A stretch of DNA of 64,000 nt from Aquilaria yunnanensis (lineage: Eukaryota > Streptophyta > Magnoliopsida > Malvales > Thymelaeaceae), in contig CM077594.1 of NCBI GenBank assembly GCA_039654915.1, forward strand, positions 73,650,393 to 73,714,392, read 5' to 3'. The position numbers were made by a program, and so were the translations under genes. This document shows positions 23,940 to 33,929 of the stretch, one piece after another (position 1 is the stretch's first letter; each line of letters opens with the position of its first letter). Below the pieces are notes generated by a model. That model had not been told where the DNA came from, did not search any database, and saw only the letters and a list, made by a program, of their open reading frames with translations.

Positions 23940-26900
23940 ACTCCCCCCTCCTTAGAAGGATTCGTCCACGAATCTGCATGTTCAAATAGAGACAAATCAG
24001 AAACATTAAAAGTAGCACTCACATTATACTCACCCGGCAAGTCTAGCATGTATGCGTTGTCATTGATCTTTTTAATGACTTGGAATGGACCATCTCCTCT
24101 TGGATGAAGCTTAGTCCTCCTTGCAGCTGGAAATCTTTCTTTTCTCATGTGTAACCAAACCCAATCTCCAGGCTCAAACACAACTCTCCTTCGGCCTTGA
24201 TTGGCTTTTTTAGCAACTTGTTGATTTTTGAGTTCAATTTGTTGCTTAACCTTCTCATGCAACTTCTTGATGCTCTCGGCCTTCTTACTACCATCCAAAC
24301 TAGATACCTCATGAGTAGGTAATGGTAAAAGATCCAATGGAGTTAAAGGATTAAAACCATAAACAATCTCAAAAGGTGACAAATTAGTAGTAGAATGCAT
24401 GGATCTATTATAAGCAAATTCTACATGAGGCAAACAATCTTCCCAAGCTTTCAAATTTTTACCAATGATAGCCCTAAGCATGGAACCTAAAGTCCTATTA
24501 GTTACCTCAGTTTGCCCATCAGTTTGTGGGTGACAAGATGTAGAAAACAAAAGCTTAGTTCCTAACTTACCCCACAAAGTCCTCCAAAAGTGGCTTAGAA
24601 ACTTAGTATCTTTATCCGAAACTATTGTTCTAGGAACACCATGAAGTCTAACAATTTCTTTAAAAAACAATTCAGCCACATGAATAGCATCATCAGTTTT
24701 ATTGCATGGAATAAAATGAGCCATCTTAGAAAACCTATCAACAACAACAAAGATTGAGTCACGGTTTCCTTTAGTCCTAGGCAATCCAACAATGAAGTCC
24801 ATAGAAATATCTACCCATGGATGACTAGGTGTAGGAAGTGGTGTGTATAACCCATGTGAAGTGTGAGTGGATTTTGCCTTCCTACATGCAATGCATTGCT
24901 CACATACCTTCTTCACATCCTTTACCATATTCGGCCAATGGTAATGTTCCTTCAAAGTATGCAAAGTCTTGGCTTGTCCAAAGTGACCCATAAGTCCTCC
25001 ACAATGAGCTTCCTTTGTGAGCAATTCCCTCAAAGATGTCCTTGGTATGCACAACCTGTTTTCTTTGAAAAGAAAGCCATTAACTTGGTAGAACTTCTCA
25101 AAAGCAAACTTAGAACACTTAGAATAAATCTCACCGAAATCATCATCACTAGCATACAAATCCTTCAAGTGTTCAAAACCCAAAACTTTTGCATCTAAAG
25201 CCGAAAGTAAAGCATACCTTCTTGAAAGTGCATTCACCACTATATTATCCTTACCTTGCTTGTATTTGATAACATATGGGAATGACTCAATAAACTCTAC
25301 CCATTTAGCATGCCTTCTATTCAACTTACCTTGCCCACTAAGAAACTTAAGGGCTTGGTGATCAGTGTGAATCACAAACTCTCTTGGCCACAAATAATGT
25401 TGCCAAGTCTCCAAAGCTCTTACCAAAGCATAGAGCTCCTTGTCATATGTGGGATAGTTCAAGCTAGCACCATTCAACTTCTCACTAAAGTATGCAATGG
25501 GGCGGCCTCCTTGCATCAACACAGCTCCAATGCCTATACCTGAAGCATCACACTCAACTTCAAAAGTATTAGCAAAGTTAGGCAAAGCTAAAAGTGGTGC
25601 ACGGCATAACTTGTTTTTTAACAACCCGAAAGCATCTTCTTGAGCTTTTCCCCACTTAAATCCCACATTCTTCTTTATAACTTCAGTTAGAGGTGCAGCA
25701 ATGGTAGAAAAATTTCTAACAAACCTCCTATAGAAGCTAGCTAACCCATGGAATGATCTCACCTCAGTAATGGATGTTGGCGTCGGCCATTCTTGTATGG
25801 CTCTCACCTTCTCTTGATCTACCTCAATTCCATGTGAACTCACAACAAATCCAAGGAAAACAACTTTGTTAACACAAAAAGAGCACTTCTTCAAGTTAGC
25901 ATACAACTTTTGTCCTCTTAAGGTGCTTAGTACTTGTGTGAGGTGTCCAACATGCTCTTCTAAGTTCTTGCTATATACTAGGATATCATCAAAGTACACA
26001 ACAACAAACTTTCCAATGAAGTCACGCAAGACATGATTCATAAGTCTCATGAAAGTACTAGGAGCATTAGTTAGTCCAAAAGGCATAACTAACCATTCAT
26101 AAAGTCCAAACTTGGTTTTGAAAGCAGTTTTCCATTCATCCCCTTCCCTCATTCTAATTTGATGGTACCCACTTTTTAAATCAATCTTTGAAAACAAAGT
26201 AGAACCATGCAACTCATCAAGCATATCATCAAGTCTAGGAATAGGATGTCTATACTTTACAGTGATCTTGTTGACAGGCCTACAATCCATGCACATACGC
26301 CATAAGCCATCCTCCTTTGGCACCAAAAGTACAGGCACGGCACAAGGACTCAAACTTTCCCTCACAAGGCCTTTGTCCAACAACTCCTTTACTTGCTTCT
26401 CAATCTCTTTAGTCTCCTCGGGATTGGTTCTATAGGCTGGCCTATTTGGAATTGGTGTTCCCGGGACTAGGTCTATTTGATGTTCAATGCCTCTAATTGG
26501 AGGCAAACCCCTCGGATCTTCAGGGAAAACATCTTCAAAGTCCTGCAACAAAGACACAACGACACTAGGAAGATGTGTTAGATCATTGACAACAAGTAAA
26601 GATTCTTTGTAAATTAAAAGAAGCACTGGTCTTTGTGCTTGAATGGCTTTCCTCACATCACTCATTTTAGCAATATAGCACTCTTTTTGGCCACTCAACT
26701 TCCTCTCATTCTTTTCTCTCGGGAACTCTCCACTCTTCTTCCCCTCATGGTCACTCACCTCACTTGTTCTCTCATTTTGTCTCTCGGCTTTCCCCTCTTC
26801 ACTCTTGCCCTCAACTTTCCCCTCATTTATTTTTCTCTCAACCTTACTTTGAAGTTTCCTTTGATCCTCCAAAACTTGTTGTGGTGAAAGTGGGCTAAGT

Positions 26901-27418
26901 GTAACTGGCCTTCCTTCATGGAAAAATGAGTACAAGTTTTTCTCTCCATCATGTGTGACCTTCTTATCAAATTGCCACGGCCTTCCAAGCAAAATATGGC
27001 AAGCATGCATAGGAACAACATCACAAAGAATTTCATCATGGTAAGTACCAATTTTGAATTTAACCGAAACTTGCTTTACCACTTTTACCTCCCCGGCATC
27101 ATTCAACCATTGAAGCTTATATGGTTGTGGGTGTTTTTGTGTTGGAAGCTTCAATTTCTCCACCATGGTTGAACTTGCTACATTGGTGCAACTCCCTCCA
27201 TCAACAATGAGGCTGCACACTTGATCTTTAATTCGGCATCTAGTGTGAAAGATGCACTCTCTTTGATTGGCCTCCTCCTTGGCTTGCACACTTAGAGCTC
27301 TCCTAGCAACAAAAGCAAAGTCACCCTCCTCGGGCTCAAGTGTGTCTTGCTCATCCTCCTCCAATGGTGGGGTCTCCCTCCATGGCATCCTCCTCCTCGG
27401 ATGTGATCTCACCATCAT
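23651..27418 (-). CDS. Pol polyprotein of element C (protease, RT, RNase H, integrase)
   Basis: 1,255 codons without a stop. Protease active site VDGGS at D73. RT at about 340-560 with YFDD at 475-478. RNase H has D624, E661 and D686, but the usual last Asp of the ADALSR motif is Asn (VVNALSRR, N729), which may impair activity. Integrase has a zinc-binding H805/H812 with C842/C845 and a core D874, D935, E971; the last two are 35 residues apart as in the family. A GPY/F-type segment ([18 protein letters not shown]) follows at about 1093-1110. Residues from about 1160 lie inside the LTR. The first 16 or so codons are likely frame artefact; true entry is probably from gag, from which pol now lies in the +1 frame. 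Confidence 0.93.
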   Translation of the reverse strand: MMVRSHPRRRMPWRETPPLEEDEQDTLEPEEGDFAFVARRALSVQAKEEANQRECIFHTRCRIKDQVCSLIVDGGSCTNVASSTMVEKLKLPTQKHPQPYKLQWLNDAGEVKVVKQVSVKFKIGTYHDEILCDVVPMHACHILLGRPWQFDKKVTHDGEKNLYSFFHEGRPVTLSPLSPQQVLEDQRKLQSKVERKINEGKVEGKSEEGKAERQNERTSEVSDHEGKKSGEFPREKNERKLSGQKECYIAKMSDVRKAIQAQRPVLLLIYKESLLVVNDLTHLPSVVVSLLQDFEDVFPEDPRGLPPIRGIEHQIDLVPGTPIPNRPAYRTNPEETKEIEKQVKELLDKGLVRESLSPCAVPVLLVPKEDGLWRMCMDCRPVNKITVKYRHPIPRLDDMLDELHGSTLFSKIDLKSGYHQIRMREGDEWKTAFKTKFGLYEWLVMPFGLTNAPSTFMRLMNHVLRDFIGKFVVVYFDDILVYSKNLEEHVGHLTQVLSTLRGQKLYANLKKCSFCVNKVVFLGFVVSSHGIEVDQEKVRAIQEWPTPTSITEVRSFHGLASFYRRFVRNFSTIAAPLTEVIKKNVGFKWGKAQEDAFGLLKNKLCRAPLLALPNFANTFEVECDASGIGIGAVLMQGGRPIAYFSEKLNGASLNYPTYDKELYALVRALETWQHYLWPREFVIHTDHQALKFLSGQGKLNRRHAKWVEFIESFPYVIKYKQGKDNIVVNALSRRYALLSALDAKVLGFEHLKDLYASDDDFGEIYSKCSKFAFEKFYQVNGFLFKENRLCIPRTSLRELLTKEAHCGGLMGHFGQAKTLHTLKEHYHWPNMVKDVKKVCEQCIACRKAKSTHTSHGLYTPLPTPSHPWVDISMDFIVGLPRTKGNRDSIFVVVDRFSKMAHFIPCNKTDDAIHVAELFFKEIVRLHGVPRTIVSDKDTKFLSHFWRTLWGKLGTKLLFSTSCHPQTDGQTEVTNRTLGSMLRAIIGKNLKAWEDCLPHVEFAYNRSMHSTTNLSPFEIVYGFNPLTPLDLLPLPTHEVSSLDGSKKAESIKKLHEKVKQQIELKNQQVAKKANQGRRRVVFEPGDWVWLHMRKERFPAARRTKLHPRGDGPFQVIKKINDNAYMLDLPGEYNVSATFNVSDLSLFEHADSWTNPSKEGGVDMIKEGTHGEGKDPLKVSSGPMTRKKAKELSSALQGFVSSFFMENGHETSQGAAGTFKTQYGHDEYAWYSVLECLDKSQNKDTKDTTQSAPFEPP
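23940..23953 (-). other. Polypurine tract of element C
   Basis: On the minus strand AAGGAGGGGGGAGT abuts the 3' LTR, the expected position for plus-strand priming. Confidence 0.85.
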
Positions 27419-28418
27419 CTTTGAGAATCATCACCTTTTTGTTAGGACAATCTCTCATGTAGTGCCCCTTGCCTCTACACTTGAAGCACTCAATCTCCCT
27501 TGACTTTGGCACATCTTTGGGTGGCACCATGGGCTTGTCTTGTTGAGGCCGAGACATGCTTCCCTTGGTAGCCTCCATTCTTGGCTTTGGTGCCTCCTTG
27601 CTCCATGTTCCCCTCCATGTGGAACTCCCTCCTTGAGCCATCTTGGATGCCTTAGACCTCTTGATGATTCTTTCGGCCTTGGTGGCATGGTGAAGCAAAT
27701 CCTCCATGTTGACATATTGCACCATCTCCACTTTGTTGGCAATCTCATGGTTAAGGCCATTGATGAATCTAGCAATGGTTGCCTCCTCATCCTCAATGAT
27801 ATTGGCTCGGGTTAGTGTCATCTCCAAGTCCTTGTGATAGTCCTCCACACTCCTTTGGCCTTGCACAAGCCTTTGAAGTTTGAGGTGTTGATCTCTATAG
27901 TAGTAACTTGGGATGAATCTCCTTCTCATCATGGCTTTAAGAGCTCTCCATGTATTGATGGGTTCCTCCTCATTCCTCCTTCTAGAAGTGACAACCTGGT
28001 TCCACCATACAAGAGCATAATCAGTGAATTCAATAGTAGCCAATTTAACTTTCTTTTCCTCAGAATAGTGATGGCACTCAAACACCATCTCAATCTTTTG
28101 CTCCCACTCCCAATATGTATCCGGATCACTCTTCCCTTGAAAAGGTGGAATGGACAATTTGATGGAGCTTAGATTGTTGTCCTCCCTTGGCTCCCCCCTC
28201 CTTGGAAGCCCATGGTCATGCCAATGTCCTTCTTCCTCCTCGGGTTCTTCTCTCCTTGGACCTCTCCTTGGTTGCAAGATGGGATTTGGTCTCCTTGGCA
28301 ACCTCAAGTCAATGTCTTCAATCCTCCCAACAAGCCTATTGAGAGTTTCTTGAAGCTCTCTCATGGTTGGCTCATCATTGTTTCTCACTTCCATCCTCCT
28401 ATCCTCTTGGCCCTCCAT
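27351..28418 (-). CDS. Gag of element C
   Basis: 355 codons. The N-terminus is charged, with a short leucine-rich helix ([20 protein letters not shown]). The capsid region contains [13 protein letters not shown] [13 protein letters not shown] and [18 protein letters not shown], characteristic of chromoviral gag. A CCHC zinc knuckle ([14 protein letters not shown]) sits at about 311-324, followed by an acidic stretch ([10 protein letters not shown]). The ORF ends 68 bp inside pol. The stop arises just after the four-G run at 27369-27372, so gag and pol were probably one frame in the ancestor. A programmed shift cannot be excluded. Confidence 0.9.
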   Translation of the reverse strand: MEGQEDRRMEVRNNDEPTMRELQETLNRLVGRIEDIDLRLPRRPNPILQPRRGPRREEPEEEEGHWHDHGLPRRGEPREDNNLSSIKLSIPPFQGKSDPDTYWEWEQKIEMVFECHHYSEEKKVKLATIEFTDYALVWWNQVVTSRRRNEEEPINTWRALKAMMRRRFIPSYYYRDQHLKLQRLVQGQRSVEDYHKDLEMTLTRANIIEDEEATIARFINGLNHEIANKVEMVQYVNMEDLLHHATKAERIIKRSKASKMAQGGSSTWRGTWSKEAPKPRMEATKGSMSRPQQDKPMVPPKDVPKSREIECFKCRGKGHYMRDCPNKKVMILKDDGEITSEEEDAMEGDPTIGGG

Positions 28419-29362
28419 ACTCCTGAAAATTCAAAGATCCTCACAAGCACTTACCTCACATGTTTCACTCAAAATATGAACACTCAAAACACTCAATTTG
28501 TTAGTGAGATATTGCTATTCAAAGAGTTCTCAAAAGTTCTAAGAAAACTATCCTCAAAGCACACAAGAAAACTTGAATTTTTGAAGAACTATTTTGACTC
28601 CAAAAGAGGTGGGCTAAACAAGCTTTAAAAGACTCTAGGAAGCTCTTGCAATTGATGATCACAAGAACCACAAAAAAAAGCTTTTTGGCTGGAAAACAAT
28701 GGGATAGGTTTTTGGGCACGAAAACTTTCAGCACTTTGTAAAAAAAAACCTTCTTTCAGCAAGCTCTTTCCTTTGTACCTTTCTTTTTCTTTCTTTGTTC
28801 TTTTCTTTCTTTTTTTTTTCTCCTTTTTTTTTTCCTCTTTTTGCTTGCTGTTTTGATGCTAACCAAACGTTCTCTTTGAAATTCCTGACTGTCAAAGACA
28901 AAAAGTTAGAATTCTTTTCGGCCAAGCCAAGAAACTATTGAAATTTGCACAACTGGAAATCAACGTTGGTTATACGAAACCAATTTGAAATCAACGTTGG
29001 TTGTACCGTAACTTCCTCAATTTGGATCCTTCTCTTTTTTTTTTTTTGGTGTTTTCTGGACTCTAAGATGCTAGAAACAATGAAAACAGAAGAGATTAAT
29101 AGGGCTGGAAACGAAACAGAAAGATAAGAATTGAACAAGAACAAACGAATTGAAGCCGAGAACACTAGACAACACGGATTGACTTCTTTTTGTTGTTTTT
29201 GTGATTTTCGGATTTGAACAAGGATGGAATAAAAAGGACAGACCTGAAACAAGAAGAAAAAGGATTAAAACAGAGAATTAAAATATGAATTTACTGAACA
29301 GAATTGAAAGAAAACCGAAGAGAAACAAGAACACAAAGATATGTCCTTCAATGGAACTTGTG
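28419..29362 (-). other. 5' leader of element C
   Basis: Untranslated region between PBS and gag start, about 940 bp. It includes pyrimidine-rich plus-strand runs (28780-28840), purine-rich in the element's own sense. No ORF is supported. Confidence 0.75.
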
Positions 29363-29374
29363 GCTCTGATACCA
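29363..29374 (-). other. Primer binding site of element C (initiator tRNA-Met type)
   Basis: On the minus strand TGGTATCAGAGC, 2 nt after the 5' LTR, the classical plant PBS complementary to initiator tRNA-Met. Confidence 0.95.
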
Positions 29375-29376
29375 AC

Positions 29377-30362
29377 TGATGCGAACCCCGATGGTATAAA
29401 GACAATGAAACGCGCCCAAGATGTTTTCAAGGTCCACAAGACATCAAAGAGACTGGGTTTGAAGACCCCCACCCCTAATCAACCTGTGACTAGAAATGAG
29501 AAGTATAGAACTCCAAGAACACAAGCATACTTGTGCACCAAGGCAGTCCGCCAAGAACCAAAGAGAAAACCTCTCCAAAGAGCAATATTATTTCGGCAAT
29601 AATCTGTGTCTTTACATCCAGAATATGTGCCTTTATATAGGCCTAAAATAGGGTTAAAAGCTGGGCAAAATTCGCAGCCTAAATCCCTTAGGAACACTAG
29701 ATACAAAGACATAGGAAATCCTAGTCAAATTAGGACTCTAATTCCTAGTTTGAACAAGTTTAATAAATGCAGCGTATTCCACTTGCCCAAAACGATTTAA
29801 AACTATTCCATAGCCTAAATAACTTCCTAAATAATGTATCTAAATAGGATTTGAACGAAAATAAAATATAAATACAAGATTAAACCTGAAAACTCCCAAA
29901 TAGCCTTTTTGGGTGCATTTTGGGCACTTTAAGGTTCTCTCTTGTATCTTCAGCTCCAAGCTTGAATCTTTGAGTTCCAATGGCATGAATCTTCATCTTA
30001 GATGTGGTAATGAAGGTCTGGAAAGTTAGAGCTCGAAAATCCAGCTTGTGGACACAAAATGCATCAAGAACGCTTAAGGTGGCTCAAATGGTGCACTTTG
30101 AGTGGTGTCCCTGGTGTCCTTGTTTTGTGACTTATCTAAGCACTCCAGAACTGAGTACCAAGCATATTCATCATGTCCATATTGTGTCTTGAAAGTTCCA
30201 GCAGCTCCTTGTGAAGTTTCATGTCCATTCTCCATGAAGAAACTTGAAACAAAGCCTTGTAGTGCACTTGAGAGCTCCTTAGCTTTCTTCCTTGTCATAG
30301 GCCCACTAGAAACCTTCAATGGGTCCTTGCCTTCTCCATGTGTGCCTTCCTTGATCATATCA
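29377..30362 (-). repeat. 5' LTR of element C
   Basis: 986 bp, paired with 22954-23939. It repeats the pol C-terminal reading at 30074-30362, which here lies upstream of gag and is not expected to be translated as pol. Confidence 0.95.
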
Positions 30363-30513
30363 TCAAGGCTCCTTGCCACCCTGTTCAACCGAAATAGACA
30401 TACTACCACGTGGACCTCCGGGAGTCCACGAGGTCATCCTGTCAAAACTGCCAATTGAGCGATTGACGGACACCAAAAGGACTACTTGCCGAAGTCTCCA
30501 CTTCGGCCTTTCC

Positions 30514-30525
30514 AAGGGGGGCATG
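30514..30525 (+). other. Polypurine tract of element A
   Basis: AAGGGGGGCATG directly precedes the 3' LTR. CATG between the purine run and the TGAT start is shared with D and Z. Confidence 0.8.
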
Positions 30526-31497
30526 TGATAGCCAAAGTGCTATCGCCCTGACCACCTGCCAATCACAAGAAAGAGGGCGCCAGACACTTGAGGCATATGA
30601 CCTCGGTACATCACCAAATGCCAACTTCGAAAGCCAGTGTAGCGCCTCCTTCGGGAGGGCGACCGAACCAGCTTCGAGAGATGAAGACCAACCACCCCCT
30701 GCAGGAGAAAGCTGCCCGAAGGCGTAGGCACCGAAGTTCCAGCCTGACTCCGGAAAAGGACCCATCACCCTGAAGTGAGACATCAACCAAAGGGACCTCG
30801 GTTGTACGGCAAGAGCCATCAAGGAGTCTCTGACACTCCGCTCATATACATCTCCAACACGCCATCGTAGCATGTGTCCTGTCATACAGGGCTACACCTA
30901 CTATGGCTCGCGGCCCGAGGAGCCTGTAGATAACTAGGGGCCTCAACACCCAAAAGTACAAACACCATCCGTCCATACACGTGTCACAATCTGAAGGGAT
31001 CACCTCCTCCCTTATAGACTAGGGAAATGGTCACAGGCAAGAGGTTCTCCGCTCGGAGGACCAAAAGGACAACAGGATGCTCTCCTCTCTCTGCCTGAAT
31101 ACTCTCCTTTTAGCGCTCAGAAAGACACACCAGGCTAGAGTTCCTTGTGATTATTTTTGAGTATCTCTCTTTCTCGGAGCACTGGCTTGGGCATCGGAGG
31201 TTCCCCTCCGGAAAACCACCTCGGGGGCCTCCTAATCCCTATTTTCTGAGTGTTTCAGCCAGGTCTCCCTGAAGGATCTTCGCTCCTGGCTCTCTCCTGT
31301 GCCGGGAGTCTTTCCCATCCTCACCAACCACGGTACCAGGAAGCTGCCAGCCACCATTTAAGGTGACCCTCTCAGGGTACCTTCTTGCACCTCCAGGACC
31401 CCCTGCTGCCCACACCGCTGGACATAGTGGAGATGCTGGCTCTGCCTAATCGGACCGCATCAAATGCTGGCTCCGCACCTCCGGAAGCCCGGCATCA
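30526..31497 (+). repeat. 3' LTR of element A
   Basis: 972 bp, TGATAGCC to GGCATCA, paired with 15592-16587. It keeps the G-box at 30977-30984. ORFs on its minus strand, including one of 147 codons at 30442-30885, are shadows. Confidence 0.92.
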
Positions 31498-33004
31498 ACT
31501 TCTAGCTTCCCTCCCCTAAAGAAGGCTCTTCCCATGTCCTTGTCAACTGATGTCCTTATTGCAGAAGTTGCTCCCAAGTAGAGGGGTTCCTTTAGACACT
31601 GAGATCGCTCTTCTAGAAAACTCAGGGTGGCTGAGCAAGAGGAGCTTGAAAATGAGATTTCCACCCCTCATCCAAGTCTACGCACTGCTGCGGCTCTACA
31701 AGGAGCAGTGACTAAGGAAGCCTTGGCTGCTTAGGTGGTTGAGAAGCAGAGGGAGAATAAAAAGGGCAAGGCACTCAAGGTGGTGGTCGAGGATGCTGTT
31801 GAGATTTCAGACAATGAGGGTACTTCCAATCAAGCCGAGGTTCCTTCCCAAGGTTCCATTAGCTTGACTGCCATCTTTCTCAGTTACTTTTTAGCTTATG
31901 ACTGGATCAAAGATTGGTTGGGAGCTAACGTAAAAAATGAACTTTGCCATGATCCTCTAGGGAAGACTTTGTCACCTGTGTGGATGGCAGAGCATGATGC
32001 CCGCAGTGCCACATGGAATTCATGTTTGCTGAAGGGGGCAGTCCTTAGGTCGCCTATTTAGGACGTGATCGAGGATATGTCCCTTTTCAACCTTGACGTA
32101 TCTGGGAGGATGATTCCACAATTTTAACGATGGGTAACCACCAATGCCACCTTTTAGGAACTTACAAAGGACCTCTCGAATGAGGAGCACATCACGGCAG
32201 CCTTGATAGACGATTCTGCTGAGGTCGGTGTTTTTAGCCTTCGACTCTTCTTACTGTTAGCTTTGTTTGCTTGATTTTACCACTAATGACCCTTCTTCCT
32301 TTTTATGTTTTTGGGGCAATTTTTTCATCATCTCTGGGTACTTCAGAGATTTTATCATAAAGTAGATGGAGATTTAGAATAAGGCGAAGGAGAGTTTGGC
32401 TAAGGCAAATAGGGCTCTCGCCTTTGTTGCCTTCAAGTTCAGTGAGCTAAAGTACAAGGCTACCGAAAAGCTCACCAAACTTAAGAAACAAGTTGGTGAG
32501 GAAGTGAAAGCCATCACTCAGGAGGCTAATTCCTGTGTTAAGGACCTTGGCCACTGGCTTTCCTTCATGTTCATCGATTGTGACATCATCAAGGTCAACC
32601 ATGATGACTTTGATTGGAAGGTGAAGCGATACGCAAAGGGCAAGAAGGACCTTTGGATGAGGCTCTGTAAAGCCAAGCTGAGGATCAAAGAGCTAGAGCT
32701 GGAAAAAAAAAGGATGGGGCAGAAGCTCCAAAAGATTACCAACATCGCCATTTCAGGACTTCAGGATGGCTTTTGCCTTTCCCGCCACCAAGTCCTAGCA
32801 AGGCACCCTCATCTTAACCTTTCTTATTTAAATGCCTTCCAAAGGCCTGAAGGGGAAGCATTGGCATGGTTCAAAGATGAGTATCTTGGGGAGCCTAATG
32901 GCCTGCCCGATGATGAGGGGACCAAGGAGGAGGGGGATGAAGAGGAAGAGGAGGAAGAAGGTGAGGAAAAAGAGACTGAAGACAACACGGGTACTGACCC
33001 TTGA
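31498..33004 (+). pseudogene. Antisense gene of Z, rest of exon 2 to the end
   Basis: It continues the gene broken at 15591. Exon 2 shows an acidic segment (VVEDAVEISDNEGT). A short intron-like gap near 31853-31898 leads into WIKDWLGANVKNELC..., matching WLRDNIVTELW in D. Exon 3 is decayed. An open 202-codon frame (32396-33004) is the C-terminal exon: a long Lys/Glu/Leu-rich coiled coil, the signature DGFCLSRHQVLARHPHLNLS, and a very acidic tail (GDEEEEEEEGEEKE) ending at TGA. The C-terminal signature and tail remain readable although Z is the oldest copy. Function unknown. Confidence 0.75.
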
Positions 33005-33203
33005 ATTCATTGCTCCTTCATGTTATTATCTTCCTTTTCCTCTATGTGTTGTAGGCTACTATCTTTCGTACTAGCATGTATTTCATCCTTAGATCAGCCT
33101 TTTGAATGTCAATAAACCTTAGTTTGTTTTTCTTCCTCTTTAATCCTTTTTACCACCTCCTTCAGTCTTTTCTTGCTTACTGTTATTTGTACTTTGCCTC
33201 TTC
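33005..33203. other. Spacer of Z between antisense gene and element D
   Basis: Non-coding 3' region of Z, interrupted at AGTGT by element D and resumed at 43891. Confidence 0.6.
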
Positions 33204-33208
33204 AGTGT

Positions 33209-33929
33209 TGATAGCTGAAGGGCTATCACCGCTGAGATCTCTTGATCCGCAGCCGAAGGGCTATCACCCCCAAGATCTCTTAATTGGCTAACCTGACGCC
33301 ATACTTGGAATGAGCTTAGTCGCGACCTCGGGGCATTCTTAACACCACCCCCGAAAAGGAACATGACTAGCTTCAGGAATAGGTGTCTTCACCAGCTACC
33401 AACCTCGAAAAATTAGACCAACATTTTTGACAGAGGAAAAAGTCTCCCGAAGCTGAGCCACTCTTTCGAAGGCCCTTCCTCGATAGCCCTCAGAGAAAAT
33501 CTCTGCCTAAAGGGGATACGACAAAAATGGTTAAGGAGCCACTAACAAAGAGACCTTGCACACACCCTTGCCCTTTTGCCAAAATGGCCTACGGCCAGCG
33601 GGAGATGCCTGCCTCTGAAGGTACAGAATGGATTTGACCGAACACGTGTCATGATCTGGACAAGCTGTGTTAAATGGCCTCATCCCTCCACCCTCCTATA
33701 AATACTTGGAAGGGACCTTGGTAAGGACATAAGACTCTCTTTATTCTCTGCTCTTTGTTCTTTACTACCACTCTCACAAATACTAATTTAGGCGTTGGAG
33801 GCTCCTCCCTCGGAAACACACTCTGGGGAGTTCCTAACCCTTGTTCTTTTAAGTGCTTTAAATACTCTCACACCGGAAGTCCTCTTTACAGGCCAACATG
33901 TCATTCAACGAAGATGCCGCCAGGCATCA
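33209..33929 (+). repeat. 5' LTR of element D
   Basis: It starts TGATAGC and ends GGCATCA. The first 80 bp contain a tandem duplication of about 40 bp, each unit with a hairpin (GATAGC...GCTATC type). The gag ATG lies inside it at 33898. The acceptor-like block near 33832-33861 has lost its CAG. Confidence 0.93.
33642..33704 (+). promoter_or_regulatory. LTR promoter of D (G-box plus TATA)
   Basis: ACACGTGT at 33642-33649 and TATAAATA at 33697-33704. A donor-like GTAAGG follows at 33721, about where transcription start would be expected. Confidence 0.65.

Larger units (their letters stand above)
22954..30362 (-). mobile_element. CRM-like Ty3/gypsy chromovirus 'C' (minus), young and nearly complete
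   Basis: Two 986-bp LTRs, identical in length and with only about ten differences by eye (about 1%), bound 7,409 bp. TCAAG is duplicated perfectly at 22949-22953 and 30363-30367. It has an initiator-Met-type PBS, a gag with a CCHC knuckle, a 1,255-codon pol and a PPT. Pol runs into the 3' LTR, as known for CRM-clade elements, and no chromodomain is seen. One extra base in a four-G run (27369-27372) separates the gag and pol frames. It is the youngest datable insertion here, in the 3' region of A. Clade placement rests on remembered motifs. Confidence 0.93.
15592..31497 (+). mobile_element. Tat-lineage element 'A' (plus), hosting solo LTR B and element C
   Basis: LTRs of 996 and 972 bp bound it; the 24-bp difference is a deletion or duplication at short ACACGCC repeats. 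The flanks are GCTTC (15587-15591) and ACTTC (31498-31502), a 5-bp duplication with one mismatch, and Z antisense-gene sequence lies on both sides. Inside are a PBS, a collapsed gag-pol with RT and protease deleted, and a well-preserved antisense gene (19794-22298). B sits in its integrase and C sits just before its polypurine tract. LTRs differ by about 5-6% over the first 200 bp by eye. Without B and C, A is about 7.6 kb and non-autonomous. Confidence 0.9.

Noticed and set aside
23679..28628. Plus-strand ORFs within element C (up to 142 codons)
   Set aside because: They are shadows of the minus-strand gag and pol frames.
30442..30885. 147-codon minus-strand ORF over the A 3' LTR
   Set aside because: It straddles the LTR border, has no domain, and its partner in the 5' LTR is interrupted.
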